Assembly: GCF_036271055.1 (NCBI RefSeq)
Contig: NZ_DATBBJ010000066.1
Coordinates: 56,566-120,565 of the forward strand
From: Scandinavium sp036271055
GTDB taxonomy: Bacteria > Pseudomonadota > Gammaproteobacteria > Enterobacterales > Enterobacteriaceae
Direction: 5' to 3'
Length of the DNA stretch: 64,000 nt
The notes beneath the pieces were generated by a model that was not told where the DNA came from, did no database searches, and worked only from the letters and a program-made list of their open reading frames with translations. Positions 34,935-44,187 of the stretch are shown here, piece after piece (the first letter of the stretch is position 1; the number at the start of each line of letters is the position of its first letter). Made by a program: the position numbers and the translations under genes.

Positions 34935-36101
34935 TCAGTTGCTGGACAACACTTCTTCCGTCTGATGACGGCCACTGAACAGCACTACCAGCAGAGCAAT
35001 ACCGGCTATAATCGCCCCCATCACCGGAACAAAGCTGTAACCCAATCCACCAGAAATAACGGCTCCGCCTGCCGCCGCACCCAGCGCATTGCCCAGGTTA
35101 AACGCCCCGATGTTTACCGATGACGACAAGCCCGGCGCTTCATGTGCTACCCGCATCACGCGCATTTGTAGCGGAGGCACAACCGCAAAGGTTGCCGCGC
35201 CCCAGATAACCATACTGACCGCTGCTCCTATTTCGTTCTGTGCAAGCCACGGAATCGACGCCATAATCACGATCAACAGCAACAGGAAACCTTTCAGCGT
35301 GCCGCTCACCGAGCGATCAGCAAATTTGCCGCCTAAATAGTTACCGATAGAGAAGCCCACGCCTATCAGTACCAGCATTGCTGTAACGAACAGCGGAGAC
35401 GCAGACGTGATGGTTTGCAGCACTGGCGAGATATAGGTGTAGAGCGTGAACATTGCCCCTGCGCCCAGCACTGTCGTTAACAGCGCCGTGAGCACCTGTG
35501 GACGCACCAGCACCGACAGCTCTTTTTTCACATCCGGACGCTCACCGCTGCTGCCTTTCGGTAACGAGAACCACAGACTCAGCATCGCAATCAGCCCCAG
35601 ACCCGCCGTCGCCAGGAACGACATCCGCCAGCCGATCGTTTCACCGAGCCATGTGGCCGCAGGAACACCGCCGATGTTGGCAATCGTCAGCCCCATAAAC
35701 ATGGTCGCCACGGCACTCGCTTGCTTGTGCTTCGGCACCACGCTTGCGGCCACAACAGAGCCAAGCCCAAAGAAAGCACCGTGGTTAAGACTGGTGATAA
35801 TGCGCGAGAGCAGCAGCGTGGTGTAATCCGGCGCGATAGCCGAGAGTACGTTACCGAGGGTAAAGATCGCCATCAGGAAAATCAGTGCATTACGACGCGC
35901 ACGATGCGAAAGCAGCAACGTCATCAGCGGCGCGCCGACCATCACCCCAATGGCATATGCACTGATCAACATTCCCGCTACGGGAATCGACACGTCAACG
36001 CCTTTAGCGATAACGGGCAGCAAACCCATCGGCGAAAATTCGGTCGTACCTATGCCAAATGCCCCTATTGCCAACGCAAGCAGGGGAAAATTGATTTTCA
36101 T
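34935..36101 (-). CDS. ydhP: YdhP, MFS drug/arabinose-type efflux transporter
   Basis: 388-residue, twelve-helix major facilitator of the DHA1 family. MKINFPLLALAIGAFGIGTTEFSPMGLLP is the typical first helix with the GTTEF motif, and SHRARRNAL is the loop 2-3 region. It resembles E. coli YdhP. The substrate is unknown. It converges on sodB. Confidence 0.93.
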   Translation of the reverse strand: MKINFPLLALAIGAFGIGTTEFSPMGLLPVIAKGVDVSIPVAGMLISAYAIGVMVGAPLMTLLLSHRARRNALIFLMAIFTLGNVLSAIAPDYTTLLLSRIITSLNHGAFFGLGSVVAASVVPKHKQASAVATMFMGLTIANIGGVPAATWLGETIGWRMSFLATAGLGLIAMLSLWFSLPKGSSGERPDVKKELSVLVRPQVLTALLTTVLGAGAMFTLYTYISPVLQTITSASPLFVTAMLVLIGVGFSIGNYLGGKFADRSVSGTLKGFLLLLIVIMASIPWLAQNEIGAAVSMVIWGAATFAVVPPLQMRVMRVAHEAPGLSSSVNIGAFNLGNALGAAAGGAVISGGLGYSFVPVMGAIIAGIALLVVLFSGRHQTEEVLSSN

Positions 36102-36272
36102 GTAATGACTCCGGTAAATCCTCCGCGCAGGAGGAGGCGAAAGCAGAAGTCAAAAGCATGACACTAATCACAAAAAAACAAAAGTAAACAGAATGGCAAA
36201 AGTTTTTTGCGAATTTGATAACAATTCAGAAGGGAGTCGAGACGGAGGAAGAGAGCTCTCCCTCCGGATAAA

Positions 36273-36362
36273 TCAGTGCAGGACGGCGGTCAGTGCGGCG
36301 CAAACAATCAGTGCCAGTGCAATCACGGTCGTCATCAACGAGAACTTCAGGTCGGTACTCAT
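36273..36362 (-). CDS. ynhF: YnhF, 29-residue membrane peptide
   Basis: ATG at 36362 opens a 29-codon frame (MSTDLKFSLMTTVIALALIV, ending TAVLH), almost the E. coli YnhF sequence. AAAGGAG precedes the start. It forms a single membrane helix (residues 7-28). E. coli YnhF is found in the envelope with an N-formyl methionine; its role is unknown. Confidence 0.88.
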   Translation of the reverse strand: MSTDLKFSLMTTVIALALIVCAALTAVLH

Positions 36363-36597
36363 CAATTTTTCTCCTTTTAATCCCCACAACAAAAGTGAGC
36401 TTGCTCATTTTTGCACAATTATACGCAAAAATCTTCCAGGTTATCGGTGGATAGCGATTTTTCTCTTTCCCTTTGCCTCGGAATCAGACAAAATTCCACG
36501 CTAATTTAAAAGCGTACCAGCCATTGACCCCCTCCCGTCGTTTTGTGTTGTTTCCCGGCGTACCGCAATTCAAATGAGTTGCACTCAGGGTGTGTGA

Positions 36598-36613
36598 AGG
36601 CAAACGTTTTCGT
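36598..36613. promoter_or_regulatory. PurR operator upstream of purR
   Basis: AGGCAAACGTTTTCGT matches the PurR consensus ACGCAAACGTTTGCGT at 14 of 16 positions; autoregulation as in E. coli. Confidence 0.75.
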
Positions 36614-36655
36614 GTCGGTTATCAGGCGTATGGAAAGGGTCTGGAGTGAGAACGA

Positions 36656-37681
36656 ATGGCAACAATTAAAGATGTAGCGAAGCGCGCAAACGTTTCCACT
36701 ACAACTGTATCACATGTGATTAACAAGACACGTTTTGTGGCAGAAGAGACGCGCAACGCGGTATGGGCAGCCATCAAAGAACTGCACTATTCCCCGAGCG
36801 CCGTGGCCCGCAGCCTGAAAGTGAATCACACCAAAACCATTGGCCTGTTGGCCACCAGCAGTGAAGCGGCCTATTTTGCCGAAATCATTGAAGCTGTTGA
36901 GAAAAACTGTTTCGAAAAAGGCTACACCCTGATCCTCGGGAACGCCTGGAACAATCTTGAGAAGCAGCGTGCGTATCTGTCGATGATGGCGCAAAAGCGC
37001 GTCGATGGCCTTCTGGTCATGTGTTCCGAATACCCACAGTCGGTGCTTGAGATGCTCGAAGAGTATCGTCATATTCCGATGGTGGTTATGGACTGGGGCG
37101 AATCGAAAGCTGATTTTACCGACTCTGTGAACGATAACGCTTTCCAGGGGGGTTACATGGCGGGTCGTTATCTGATCGAGCGTGGTCATCGCGATATCGG
37201 CGCAATCCATGGCCCAATGGAGCGCAACACGGGCGCGGGTCGCCTGGCGGGATTCCTGAAAGCGATGGAAGAAGCCCAGGTCAAAGTGCCAGAAAACTGG
37301 ATTGTGCAAGGTGACTTTGAACCGGAATCGGGTTATCGCGCAATGCAGCAAATTCTTGCGCAACAGCCCCGTCCTACCGCCGTTTTCTGTGGTGGCGACA
37401 TCATGGCAATGGGTGCATTGTGTGCGGCCGATGAAATGGGTCTGCGCGTGCCGCAGGATATTTCTGTCATCGGTTACGATAACGTCCACAACGCGCGGTT
37501 CTTTACTCCGGCGCTGACCACTATTCACCAGCCGAAAGATTCGCTCGGTGAAGCGGCGTTCGATATGCTGCTCGACCGCATCGTCAACAAGCGCGAAGAA
37601 TCACAGTCAATTGAAGTGCACCCGCGCCTGATTGAGCGTCGTTCTGTTGCAGACGGTCCGTTCCGCGACTATCGCCGTTAA
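36656..37681 (+). CDS. purR: PurR, purine repressor
   Basis: 341-residue LacI-family repressor that binds hypoxanthine or guanine. The HTH is ATIKDVAKRANVSTTTVSHV, followed by the hinge helix SPSAVARSLK. Corepressor pocket residues lie in the periplasmic-binding fold (for example PMERNTGAGRLAGF and VIGYDNVHNARFFTP). Two PurR boxes flank the start, one in the leader and one inside codons 10-15, giving self-repression. Confidence 0.98.
   Translation: MATIKDVAKRANVSTTTVSHVINKTRFVAEETRNAVWAAIKELHYSPSAVARSLKVNHTKTIGLLATSSEAAYFAEIIEAVEKNCFEKGYTLILGNAWNNLEKQRAYLSMMAQKRVDGLLVMCSEYPQSVLEMLEEYRHIPMVVMDWGESKADFTDSVNDNAFQGGYMAGRYLIERGHRDIGAIHGPMERNTGAGRLAGFLKAMEEAQVKVPENWIVQGDFEPESGYRAMQQILAQQPRPTAVFCGGDIMAMGALCAADEMGLRVPQDISVIGYDNVHNARFFTPALTTIHQPKDSLGEAAFDMLLDRIVNKREESQSIEVHPRLIERRSVADGPFRDYRR
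36685..36700. promoter_or_regulatory. Second PurR-like operator inside purR
   Basis: GCGCAAACGTTTCCAC keeps the CGCAAACGTTT core of the consensus and lies within the HTH codons, as the intragenic O2 of E. coli does. Confidence 0.65.
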
Positions 37682-37688
37682 TCCCCTC

Positions 37689-37711
37689 AGGAGCCGGTTA
37701 TTCCGGCTCCT
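37689..37711. terminator. Shared terminator of purR and punR
   Basis: AGGAGCCGG-TTATT-CCGGCTCCT; the stem extends into the last codons of punR. Confidence 0.75.
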
Positions 37712-38609
37712 GTAGCCATTCTTTGTTCAGCGTTTCGCTATCTCCCAGATACTCCAACAACCAGCTTAGTGCCGGGGACATGTCGTTTTGTTGCCATGTC
37801 AGACAACAGGCCGCATCCGGGAAGGGGTTTTCCAGCGCCAGTGCGACCCACTCGCCGCTGTCGATATATGGGCGCGCAAAATGCGTCGGCACCATTCCGG
37901 CACACAATCCCGCAGAAAGACAGGTCGCGGAAGATTCCCAGTCTGGCACCACAATCCGTTTTTGATTATCCAGCAGCCAGGTAATACGCTTCGGTAACGA
38001 GCGGGAGGTGTCTTCACGCACCAGTGACGGCCAGTTGCGCAACACATCATCGCTCAACGGTCCAACCATTTGCGCCAACGGATGCTGACTCGACACCACA
38101 CAATTCCAGCTCAGCATGCCCATATCACGAAACGCATAACGTCCGCCTACGGGGATCGCCTGAGTAGCACCGATCGCCAGCTCCACACGCCCATCAGAGA
38201 GTGCATCCCAGACACCATTGAACACTTCCTGAAAAACGCACAGCTCGACGTCCTGAAAATGGCGATAGAAATCGACAATCATTTGCCGGGTACGCTCCGG
38301 GCGAACAATGTTGTCCACGGCAATCGCCAGGCTACCACGCCAGCCATTGGCTATCTGCTGACATTGCTGGCGGGTGATCTGCATTTTTTTGATAACAGAG
38401 CGCCCTTCCTTCAAAAACCAGACGCCTGCGGGCGTCAATTCCACATCGCGATGACGGCGTTCAAACAGCGGAACCGCCAGCCATTCCTCTAACTGACGCA
38501 CGGTGTAACTGACCGCAGAAGGCACACGGTGTAGCTCTTGCGCCGCCGAACTAAAGCTGCCATTGCGAGCCACCGCATCCACCACTTCCAGAGAATATTC
38601 GGACCACAT
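37698..38609 (-). CDS. punR: PunR (YdhB), LysR-family activator of punC
   Basis: 303-residue LysR-type regulator. The N-terminal winged HTH is NGSFSSAAQELHRVPSAVSYTVRQLEEWLAVPLFERR. The effector-binding domain follows. It matches E. coli YdhB/PunR but ends a few residues earlier. In E. coli it senses purine nucleosides such as adenosine and activates the neighbouring transporter. It is divergent from punC, with 113 bases between them. Confidence 0.93.
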   Translation of the reverse strand: MWSEYSLEVVDAVARNGSFSSAAQELHRVPSAVSYTVRQLEEWLAVPLFERRHRDVELTPAGVWFLKEGRSVIKKMQITRQQCQQIANGWRGSLAIAVDNIVRPERTRQMIVDFYRHFQDVELCVFQEVFNGVWDALSDGRVELAIGATQAIPVGGRYAFRDMGMLSWNCVVSSQHPLAQMVGPLSDDVLRNWPSLVREDTSRSLPKRITWLLDNQKRIVVPDWESSATCLSAGLCAGMVPTHFARPYIDSGEWVALALENPFPDAACCLTWQQNDMSPALSWLLEYLGDSETLNKEWLQEPE

Positions 38610-38722
38610 AATCTGCCTGCAAAATTTTTGAACTCACCCGACAAATATTAGCGTTTCACAACCGAAGTTGCACTCCCTACACTCTGCTGCCATCTGTCCC
38701 TGCAACGATAAAGAGAATAAAC

Positions 38723-39916
38723 ATGCAACCTGGTAAAGGATTTTTATGTTGGCTGGCTGGCCTGAGCGTACTCGGTTTTCTGGCAACCGATATGTATCTA
38801 CCCGCTTTTGCCGCGATCCAGAATGATTTACAAACGCCTGCCGCAGCGGTCAGCGCCAGCCTGAGCCTGTTCCTGGCAGGCTTCGCTTTCGCGCAGTTGT
38901 TGTGGGGGCCGCTGTCCGATCGTTACGGACGCAAACCGATTTTGCTGACCGGTCTGGCGATTTTCGCTATCGGCTGTATCGGCATGCTGTGGGTTCGTGA
39001 CGCGACATGGCTTCTGGTGCTGCGCTTCGTGCAAGCCGTCGGCGTCTGTGCTGCGGCCGTCACCTGGCAGGCGATGGTCACCGATTATTATCCGGCCCAA
39101 CGAACTAACCGTATTTTTGCGACCATCATGCCGCTGGTGGGGCTTTCCCCGGCGCTGGCTCCGTTGCTGGGCAGCTGGATCCTGCATCACTTCGAATGGC
39201 AGGCCATTTTCGCTACCCTGTTTGGCATTACATTGTTATTGATGCTGCCCGCGCTGCGCCTGAAAAAACCGGTGCAGAAAGTACATAAAGAAGAACAGCC
39301 GCTGACTTTTATGACTCTGCTGCGCTCGCGGGATTATCGCGGTAACGTGCTTATTTACGCGGCCTGCTCCGCCAGCTTCTTCGCCTGGCTCACCGGCTCT
39401 CCCTTTATTCTCAACGCCATGGGTTACGGCCCAACGGTAATTGGCCTGAGCTATGTCCCGCAGACTATCGCGTTCCTGATCGGTGGCTATGGCTGTCGCG
39501 CGGCGCTGCAGAAATGGCACGGGCAACAAATGCTCCCGTGGCTGTTAGTGGCGTTCGCCGTCAGCGTCGGTGGCACATTTGCAGTCGGTCTGGCCGCTGG
39601 CAGTTCGCTCACCGCCCTGCTCATCCCCTTCTGTTTGATGGCGATGGCAAACGGGGCCATTTATCCAATCGTCGTCGCTCAGGCCCTGCGTCCATTCCCA
39701 CAGGCAACCGGACGTGCTGCGGCATTGCAGAATACATTGCAACTGGGCCTGTGTTTCCTGGCGAGTCTTGTTGTTTCTACGCTGATTGCCACCCCGCTAT
39801 TGACCACCACCAGCGTGATGCTGGCGACGGTTGTTTTGGCCGGTTGGGGTTATCGGATGCAGCTCATTGCACAACGTGATGAAAACCAAAGCAGCGGAGA
39901 AGAATCACACGCATAG
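38723..39916 (+). CDS. punC: PunC (YdhC), MFS purine nucleoside transporter
   Basis: 397-residue twelve-helix transporter of the Bcr/CflA subfamily. TDMYLPAF in helix 1 and the loop GPLSDRYGRKPILL are diagnostic. E. coli PunC promotes adenosine uptake, fitting its place beside PunR and near add and purR. AAAGAG lies upstream of the ATG. Confidence 0.93.
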   Translation: MQPGKGFLCWLAGLSVLGFLATDMYLPAFAAIQNDLQTPAAAVSASLSLFLAGFAFAQLLWGPLSDRYGRKPILLTGLAIFAIGCIGMLWVRDATWLLVLRFVQAVGVCAAAVTWQAMVTDYYPAQRTNRIFATIMPLVGLSPALAPLLGSWILHHFEWQAIFATLFGITLLLMLPALRLKKPVQKVHKEEQPLTFMTLLRSRDYRGNVLIYAACSASFFAWLTGSPFILNAMGYGPTVIGLSYVPQTIAFLIGGYGCRAALQKWHGQQMLPWLLVAFAVSVGGTFAVGLAAGSSLTALLIPFCLMAMANGAIYPIVVAQALRPFPQATGRAAALQNTLQLGLCFLASLVVSTLIATPLLTTTSVMLATVVLAGWGYRMQLIAQRDENQSSGEESHA

Positions 39917-40217
39917 TGTCGTCAGGGACTATGTGATAATTCAGCCATTAGGTTGCTAAGAATTTTTTATTGAATCACCGATTTTTGCGGCCTATACTGA
40001 TTTCGGTGTTACATAAATACGATAAATATTAGCAATTAACGGGGGAACGGATCTCCCCCCGATTTACCATGGAAGGCCTTTCGGCAAGGGATATCTCCCT
40101 TCCTCTGTTCTACGTCGGATAGCAGATTCACGGAACTTCCGTGAGAGTTCTCACATAACCCAAAAAGCGTCTACGCTGTTTTAAGGTTCTGATCACAAGC
40201 CGCGTGATGGAGAAGCT
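39917..40217 (+). promoter_or_regulatory. cfa promoter and leader region
   Basis: 301 bases without a gene. GCCTATACTGAT at 39990-40001 contains CTATACT, the shape of a sigma-S or extended -10 element, and would give a leader of over 200 bases. E. coli cfa has a distal vegetative and a proximal sigma-S promoter and an sRNA-targeted long leader; equivalence of each element here is inferred. Confidence 0.45.
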
Positions 40218-41366
40218 ATGAGTACATCGTTTATAGAAGAAGTAAGTGTGCCTGATGATGACTGGTATCGTATTGTCAACGAACTGTTGAGTCGTGCCAG
40301 CATCCGGGTTAATGGTTCTTCCCCCTCTGACATTCGGATCAATAATCCCCTCTTCTTCAAACGCGTTTTACAGGAAGGGTCGCTGGGATTAGGCGAAAGT
40401 TATATGGATGGCTGGTGGGAATGTGACCGACTGGATATCTTTTTTCAGCAAGTGCTTCGTGCCGGGCTTGAAAGACAACTTCCTCGTCATCTTAAAGATA
40501 CGTTGCGTATCGCAGGCGCTCGCCTGCTTAATCTACAAAGTAAAAAACGCGCCTGGATTGTGGGCAAAGAGCATTACGATTTAGGCAACGATTTATTCAG
40601 CCGGATGCTCGACCCGTTTATGCAATATTCTTGCGCGTACTGGAAAGATGCAGAAACTCTGGAACAGGCGCAGGAAGCAAAACTGGATTTGATTTGTCAG
40701 AAGCTGCAACTGCAACCCGGCATGCGCGTTTTAGACATTGGCTGTGGTTGGGGTGGTCTGGCCTATTATATGGCTAAGAATTACGGTGTGAGCGTGGTCG
40801 GCGTCACCATCTCTGCTGAACAGCAGAAAATGGCGCAGGCTCGCAGTGAAGGACTGGACGTGCAAATCCTGTTGCAGGACTATCGAGATTTGCAGGACCA
40901 GTTCGATCGCATCGTTTCTGTCGGCATGTTTGAACACGTCGGGCCAAAAAACTACGCCACCTATTTTAGCGTTGTGGACCGAAATCTTACACCGGACGGT
41001 CTTTTCCTGCTGCACACAATCGGTTCTAAGAAAACGGATAATAATGTCGACCCGTGGATAGATAAATATATCTTCCCGAACGGCTGTTTGCCCTCCGTGC
41101 GCCAGATTGCTAACGCCAGTGAACCTTACTTTGTTATGGAAGACTGGCACAATTTTGGGGCGGATTACGACACAACGTTGATGGCCTGGCATTCTCGTTT
41201 TCTGAACAGCTGGCCTGAAATTGCGGATAACTATTCAGAACGTTTCAAACGAATGTTCTCGTATTATCTGAATGCCTGCGCAGGTGCGTTTCGCGCGCGG
41301 GATATTCAGCTCTGGCAAGTGGTATTCACCCGAGGAGCTGAAGGCGGTTTACGCGTCGCTCGTTGA
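40218..41366 (+). CDS. cfa: Cyclopropane fatty acid synthase
   Basis: 382-residue SAM-dependent enzyme that methylenates double bonds of membrane phospholipids, mostly on entry to stationary phase. The N-terminal lipid-interacting domain has LGLGESYMDGWWECD. The SAM motif VLDIGCGWGGLAYYMA is near residue 170. VGMFEHVGPKNY is typical. Length and ends match E. coli. Confidence 0.97.
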   Translation: MSTSFIEEVSVPDDDWYRIVNELLSRASIRVNGSSPSDIRINNPLFFKRVLQEGSLGLGESYMDGWWECDRLDIFFQQVLRAGLERQLPRHLKDTLRIAGARLLNLQSKKRAWIVGKEHYDLGNDLFSRMLDPFMQYSCAYWKDAETLEQAQEAKLDLICQKLQLQPGMRVLDIGCGWGGLAYYMAKNYGVSVVGVTISAEQQKMAQARSEGLDVQILLQDYRDLQDQFDRIVSVGMFEHVGPKNYATYFSVVDRNLTPDGLFLLHTIGSKKTDNNVDPWIDKYIFPNGCLPSVRQIANASEPYFVMEDWHNFGADYDTTLMAWHSRFLNSWPEIADNYSERFKRMFSYYLNACAGAFRARDIQLWQVVFTRGAEGGLRVAR

Positions 41367-41370
41367 TACA

Positions 41371-41400
41371 AAAACCCCCGGCAAGCCGGGGGTGAGTTTT
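41371..41400. terminator. Shared terminator of cfa and ribC
   Basis: CCCCCGGC-AA-GCCGGGGG flanked by AAAA and TTTT. Confidence 0.93.
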
Positions 41401-42040
41401 ATTCTTCCACGCTGGATGTTTTTGACGCCGCTTCTTTCGCAGCCATCACACGCTCAACCGTATCCACTACAGCCTGAGTCTGTGGGTCGATCTCGATATT
41501 AATCTTCTCGCCCAGTCGTTTCTTACCAAGCGTGGTGCGCTCCAGTGTTTCCGGGATCAGATGAACGCAGAAGCGCGTGGGTGTCACTTCGCCGACTGTC
41601 AGGCTTATTCCGTCAATCCCAATAAAGCCTTTATACAGGATGTATTTCATCAAAGACGGATCCTGTACCTTGAACCAAATCTGGCGATTATTTTCAGAGG
41701 TGAGGATTTTCGACACCTCGGCGGTGGTCATAATATGGCCGGACATCAAATGACCGCCAATCTCATCATTAAAGCGTGCCGCACGTTCAACGTTAACCAC
41801 ATCGCCGACGTTCAGATCACCCAGATTGGTGATGCGCAACGTCTCTTTCATCAAATCAAAACTGATGTGGTTGCCGTTAATTTCAGTCACCGTCAGGCAG
41901 CAACCGTTATGAGCAACAGAGGCCCCGGTTTCAATGCCGTCAAGCATATGGGCCGGCATTTCAACCACATGAGTACGAAAATTAGGTTTTTCATCGATGG
42001 ACACAATTTTTGCGGTGCCCTGAACGATACCAGTAAACAT
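41399..42040 (-). CDS. ribC: Riboflavin synthase alpha chain
   Basis: 213-residue enzyme dismutating two 6,7-dimethyl-8-ribityllumazine molecules to riboflavin. Two homologous lumazine-binding repeats are seen (from MFTGIVQGTAKIVSIDE and from HIMTTAEVSKILTSE). It is converging with cfa and divergent from mdtK. No FMN riboswitch was seen in its leader. Confidence 0.97.
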   Translation of the reverse strand: MFTGIVQGTAKIVSIDEKPNFRTHVVEMPAHMLDGIETGASVAHNGCCLTVTEINGNHISFDLMKETLRITNLGDLNVGDVVNVERAARFNDEIGGHLMSGHIMTTAEVSKILTSENNRQIWFKVQDPSLMKYILYKGFIGIDGISLTVGEVTPTRFCVHLIPETLERTTLGKKRLGEKINIEIDPQTQAVVDTVERVMAAKEAASKTSSVEE

Positions 42041-42276
42041 GCCATTAACTCCTGTATCTTACGAGGACGGAATCATCACCGTCTTTTATACCCCGCACAA
42101 TATCAGTTGCCATTAAGGCTTGCCAGTCAGGCTGTGCTCCCTGCCATTTTTTGGCTGGCTTAATAGCCATTACTCGCTACAATATATTGCAAAATTCCCC
42201 TGCTCTTTCTTCTTGCTGCCAGTGTCGGCGGCTTTTTTTAGTCTCTTATCAACAATAACAATAAAGGTATCTCCTC

Positions 42277-43650
42277 GTGCAAAAGTACGTCATTGAAGCG
42301 CGCCAGCTTCTTGCGCTGGCAATCCCGGTCATCATTGCGCAGGTGGCCCAAACGGCGATGGGCTTCGTCGATACGGTCATGGCGGGTGGCTACAGCGCCA
42401 CTGACATGGCCGCCGTTGCCATCGGCACCTCTATCTGGCTCCCGGCTATTTTATTTGGTCATGGCCTGTTGCTGGCCCTGACGCCGGTCGTCGCCCAACT
42501 CAACGGCTCAGGTCGTCGTGATCGCATTGGTCATCAGATTCGCCAGGGGTTCTGGCTCGCAGGTTTTGTCTCCCTGCTGGTGATGGTTGTGCTCTGGAAT
42601 GCCGGTTATATCATTCGCGCCATGCATAATATTGACCCGGAACTGGCGAATAAAGCCGTCGGCTATCTGCGTGCGCTACTGTGGGGCGTTCCGGGTTATC
42701 TGTTCTTCCAGGTCTGTCGTAATCAGTGTGAAGGTCTGGCAAAAACCAAACCGGGCATGGTGATGGGTTTTATCGGCCTGCTGGTAAACATTCCGGTCAA
42801 CTACATCTTTATTTACGGCCACTTTGGCATGCCAGAACTGGGTGGTGTCGGTTGTGGCGTAGCAACGGCGTCCGTGTATTGGGTTATGTTCTTCGCCATG
42901 ATTTCCTACGTAAAGCGTGCCCGTTCAATGCGCGATATACGCACGTATGAAGGCTTAGGTAAGCCCGATTACGCCATCATGAAGCGTCTGGTGCAGTTGG
43001 GTCTGCCTATCGCCCTGGCTCTGTTTTTCGAAGTAACCCTCTTTGCGGTCGTTGCACTGTTGGTTTCCCCGTTGGGCATTATTGACGTCGCCGGGCATCA
43101 GATTGCCCTTAACTTTAGCTCGCTGATGTTTGTTCTGCCGATGTCGCTGGCAGCGGCGGTGACCATTCGCGTTGGATTCCGTTTGGGTCAGGGTTCAACA
43201 CTTGATGCACAAACTGCCGCACGCACCGGGCTTGGCGTGGGTGTCTGTATGGCGGTGATGACGGCGATCTTCACCGTCACGCTGAGGGAACATATTGCAC
43301 TGCTCTACAACGATAACCCTGAGGTCGTGACGCTGGCCTCGCAGCTGATGCTGTTGGCCGCGGTCTACCAGATTTCCGATTCCATTCAGGTGATCGGCAG
43401 CGGGATCCTGCGTGGGTATAAAGACACTCGCTCCATTTTCTTTATTACGTTTACCGCTTATTGGGTGCTCGGTTTGCCAAGCGGCTACATCCTGGCATTA
43501 ACCGACACCGTAGTGCCGCGTATGGGACCGGCGGGTTTCTGGATGGGCTTTATCATCGGTCTGACTTCAGCGGCCATTCTGATGATGCTGCGGATGCGTT
43601 TCCTGCAACGCCAGCCGTCGGCAATTATCCTGGCTCGCGCGGCGCGTTAA
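42277..43650 (+). CDS. mdtK: MdtK, MATE multidrug efflux pump
   Basis: 457-residue NorM-type sodium- or proton-driven exporter with twelve helices. The first-helix sequence LLALAIPVIIAQVAQTAMGFVDTVMAGG is family-diagnostic. GTG at 42277 opens the frame (MQKYVIEARQLLAL), preceded by AAAGGTATCTCCTC. In E. coli it exports cationic drugs such as norfloxacin and acriflavine. It precedes the tRNA-Val cluster, as in E. coli. Confidence 0.95.
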   Translation: MQKYVIEARQLLALAIPVIIAQVAQTAMGFVDTVMAGGYSATDMAAVAIGTSIWLPAILFGHGLLLALTPVVAQLNGSGRRDRIGHQIRQGFWLAGFVSLLVMVVLWNAGYIIRAMHNIDPELANKAVGYLRALLWGVPGYLFFQVCRNQCEGLAKTKPGMVMGFIGLLVNIPVNYIFIYGHFGMPELGGVGCGVATASVYWVMFFAMISYVKRARSMRDIRTYEGLGKPDYAIMKRLVQLGLPIALALFFEVTLFAVVALLVSPLGIIDVAGHQIALNFSSLMFVLPMSLAAAVTIRVGFRLGQGSTLDAQTAARTGLGVGVCMAVMTAIFTVTLREHIALLYNDNPEVVTLASQLMLLAAVYQISDSIQVIGSGILRGYKDTRSIFFITFTAYWVLGLPSGYILALTDTVVPRMGPAGFWMGFIIGLTSAAILMMLRMRFLQRQPSAIILARAAR

Positions 43651-43746
43651 GGGTTCAGCCGTCGCTGCAAGGCGGCTGCTTTCTCAACAGTTTGCGCAGT
43701 TGTTCCGCAATCGCGTGAAATCCGGAAGAAAAGTGGCAATTGCCTC

Positions 43747-43775
43747 TTGCCACTTCTCCTCCCTACCGCTAATAT
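43747..43775 (+). promoter_or_regulatory. tRNA-Val operon promoter
   Basis: TTGCCA (43747-43752), 17-base spacer, TAATAT (43770-43775), then a C-rich stretch typical of stringently controlled stable-RNA promoters. A 9-base inverted repeat, AAGTGGCAA/TTGCCACTT (43731-43755), overlaps the -35. Confidence 0.7.
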
Positions 43776-43788
43776 TCGTCCCCGTTGT

Positions 43789-43865
43789 GCGTCCGTAGCT
43801 CAGTTGGTTAGAGCACCACCTTGACATGGTGGGGGTCGGTGGTTCGAGTCCACTCGGACGCACCA
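43789..43865 (+). tRNA. valW: tRNA-Val (GAC), copy 1
   Basis: 77 bases with encoded CCA and anticodon GAC in CTTGACATG. The acceptor stem GCGTCCG pairs with CGGACGC, as in E. coli valW. Confidence 0.97.
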
Positions 43866-43867
43866 TT

Positions 43868-43944
43868 GCGTTTATAGCTCAGTTGGTTAGAGCACCACCT
43901 TGACATGGTGGGGGTCGTTGGTTCGAGTCCAATTAAACGCACCA
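43868..43944 (+). tRNA. valV: tRNA-Val (GAC), copy 2
   Basis: 77 bases with anticodon GAC and encoded CCA. It differs from copies 1 and 3 only in the acceptor stem (GCGTTTA/TAAACGC) and T-arm (CGTTG...CAAT), all paired changes, like E. coli valV. Two bases separate it from copy 1. Confidence 0.97.
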
Positions 43945-43953
43945 TTTCTTTAT

Positions 43954-44030
43954 GCGTCCGTAGCTCAGTTGGTTAGAGCACCACCTTGACATGGTGGGGG
44001 TCGGTGGTTCGAGTCCACTCGGACGCACCA
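43954..44030 (+). tRNA. tRNA-Val (GAC), copy 3
   Basis: Identical over all 77 bases to copy 1. E. coli K-12 has only two genes here, so this is an extra copy. Confidence 0.97.
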
Positions 44031-44155
44031 TTCTTTATTTTCTTCCACACTCTTTTTAATCCCCCTTTATTTATTTTCGACACCCTCATTTCTGACCGTT
44101 TTGGCTCATTCCAATCCTGGACTCCTTAGTGCGTTCCCCTTCGACCATCGCCCAG

Positions 44156-44161
44156 TATAAT
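44156..44161 (+). promoter_or_regulatory. Probable -10 of the MscS-type gene
   Basis: TATAAT 27 bases upstream of the ATG at 44188. It overlaps the alternative ATG at 44160, which argues against that start. Confidence 0.45.
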
Positions 44162-44187
44162 GCGTTTTTTTCCAACGGATCGGCGTA

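Noticed and set aside
42041..42276. FMN riboswitch in front of ribC
   Set aside because: No conserved RFN-element segments were found; in enterobacteria the element precedes ribB, not ribC.
43789..44030. Three near-identical 77-base units as CRISPR or mobile repeats
   Set aside because: Each folds as tRNA-Val with anticodon GAC and an encoded CCA end.
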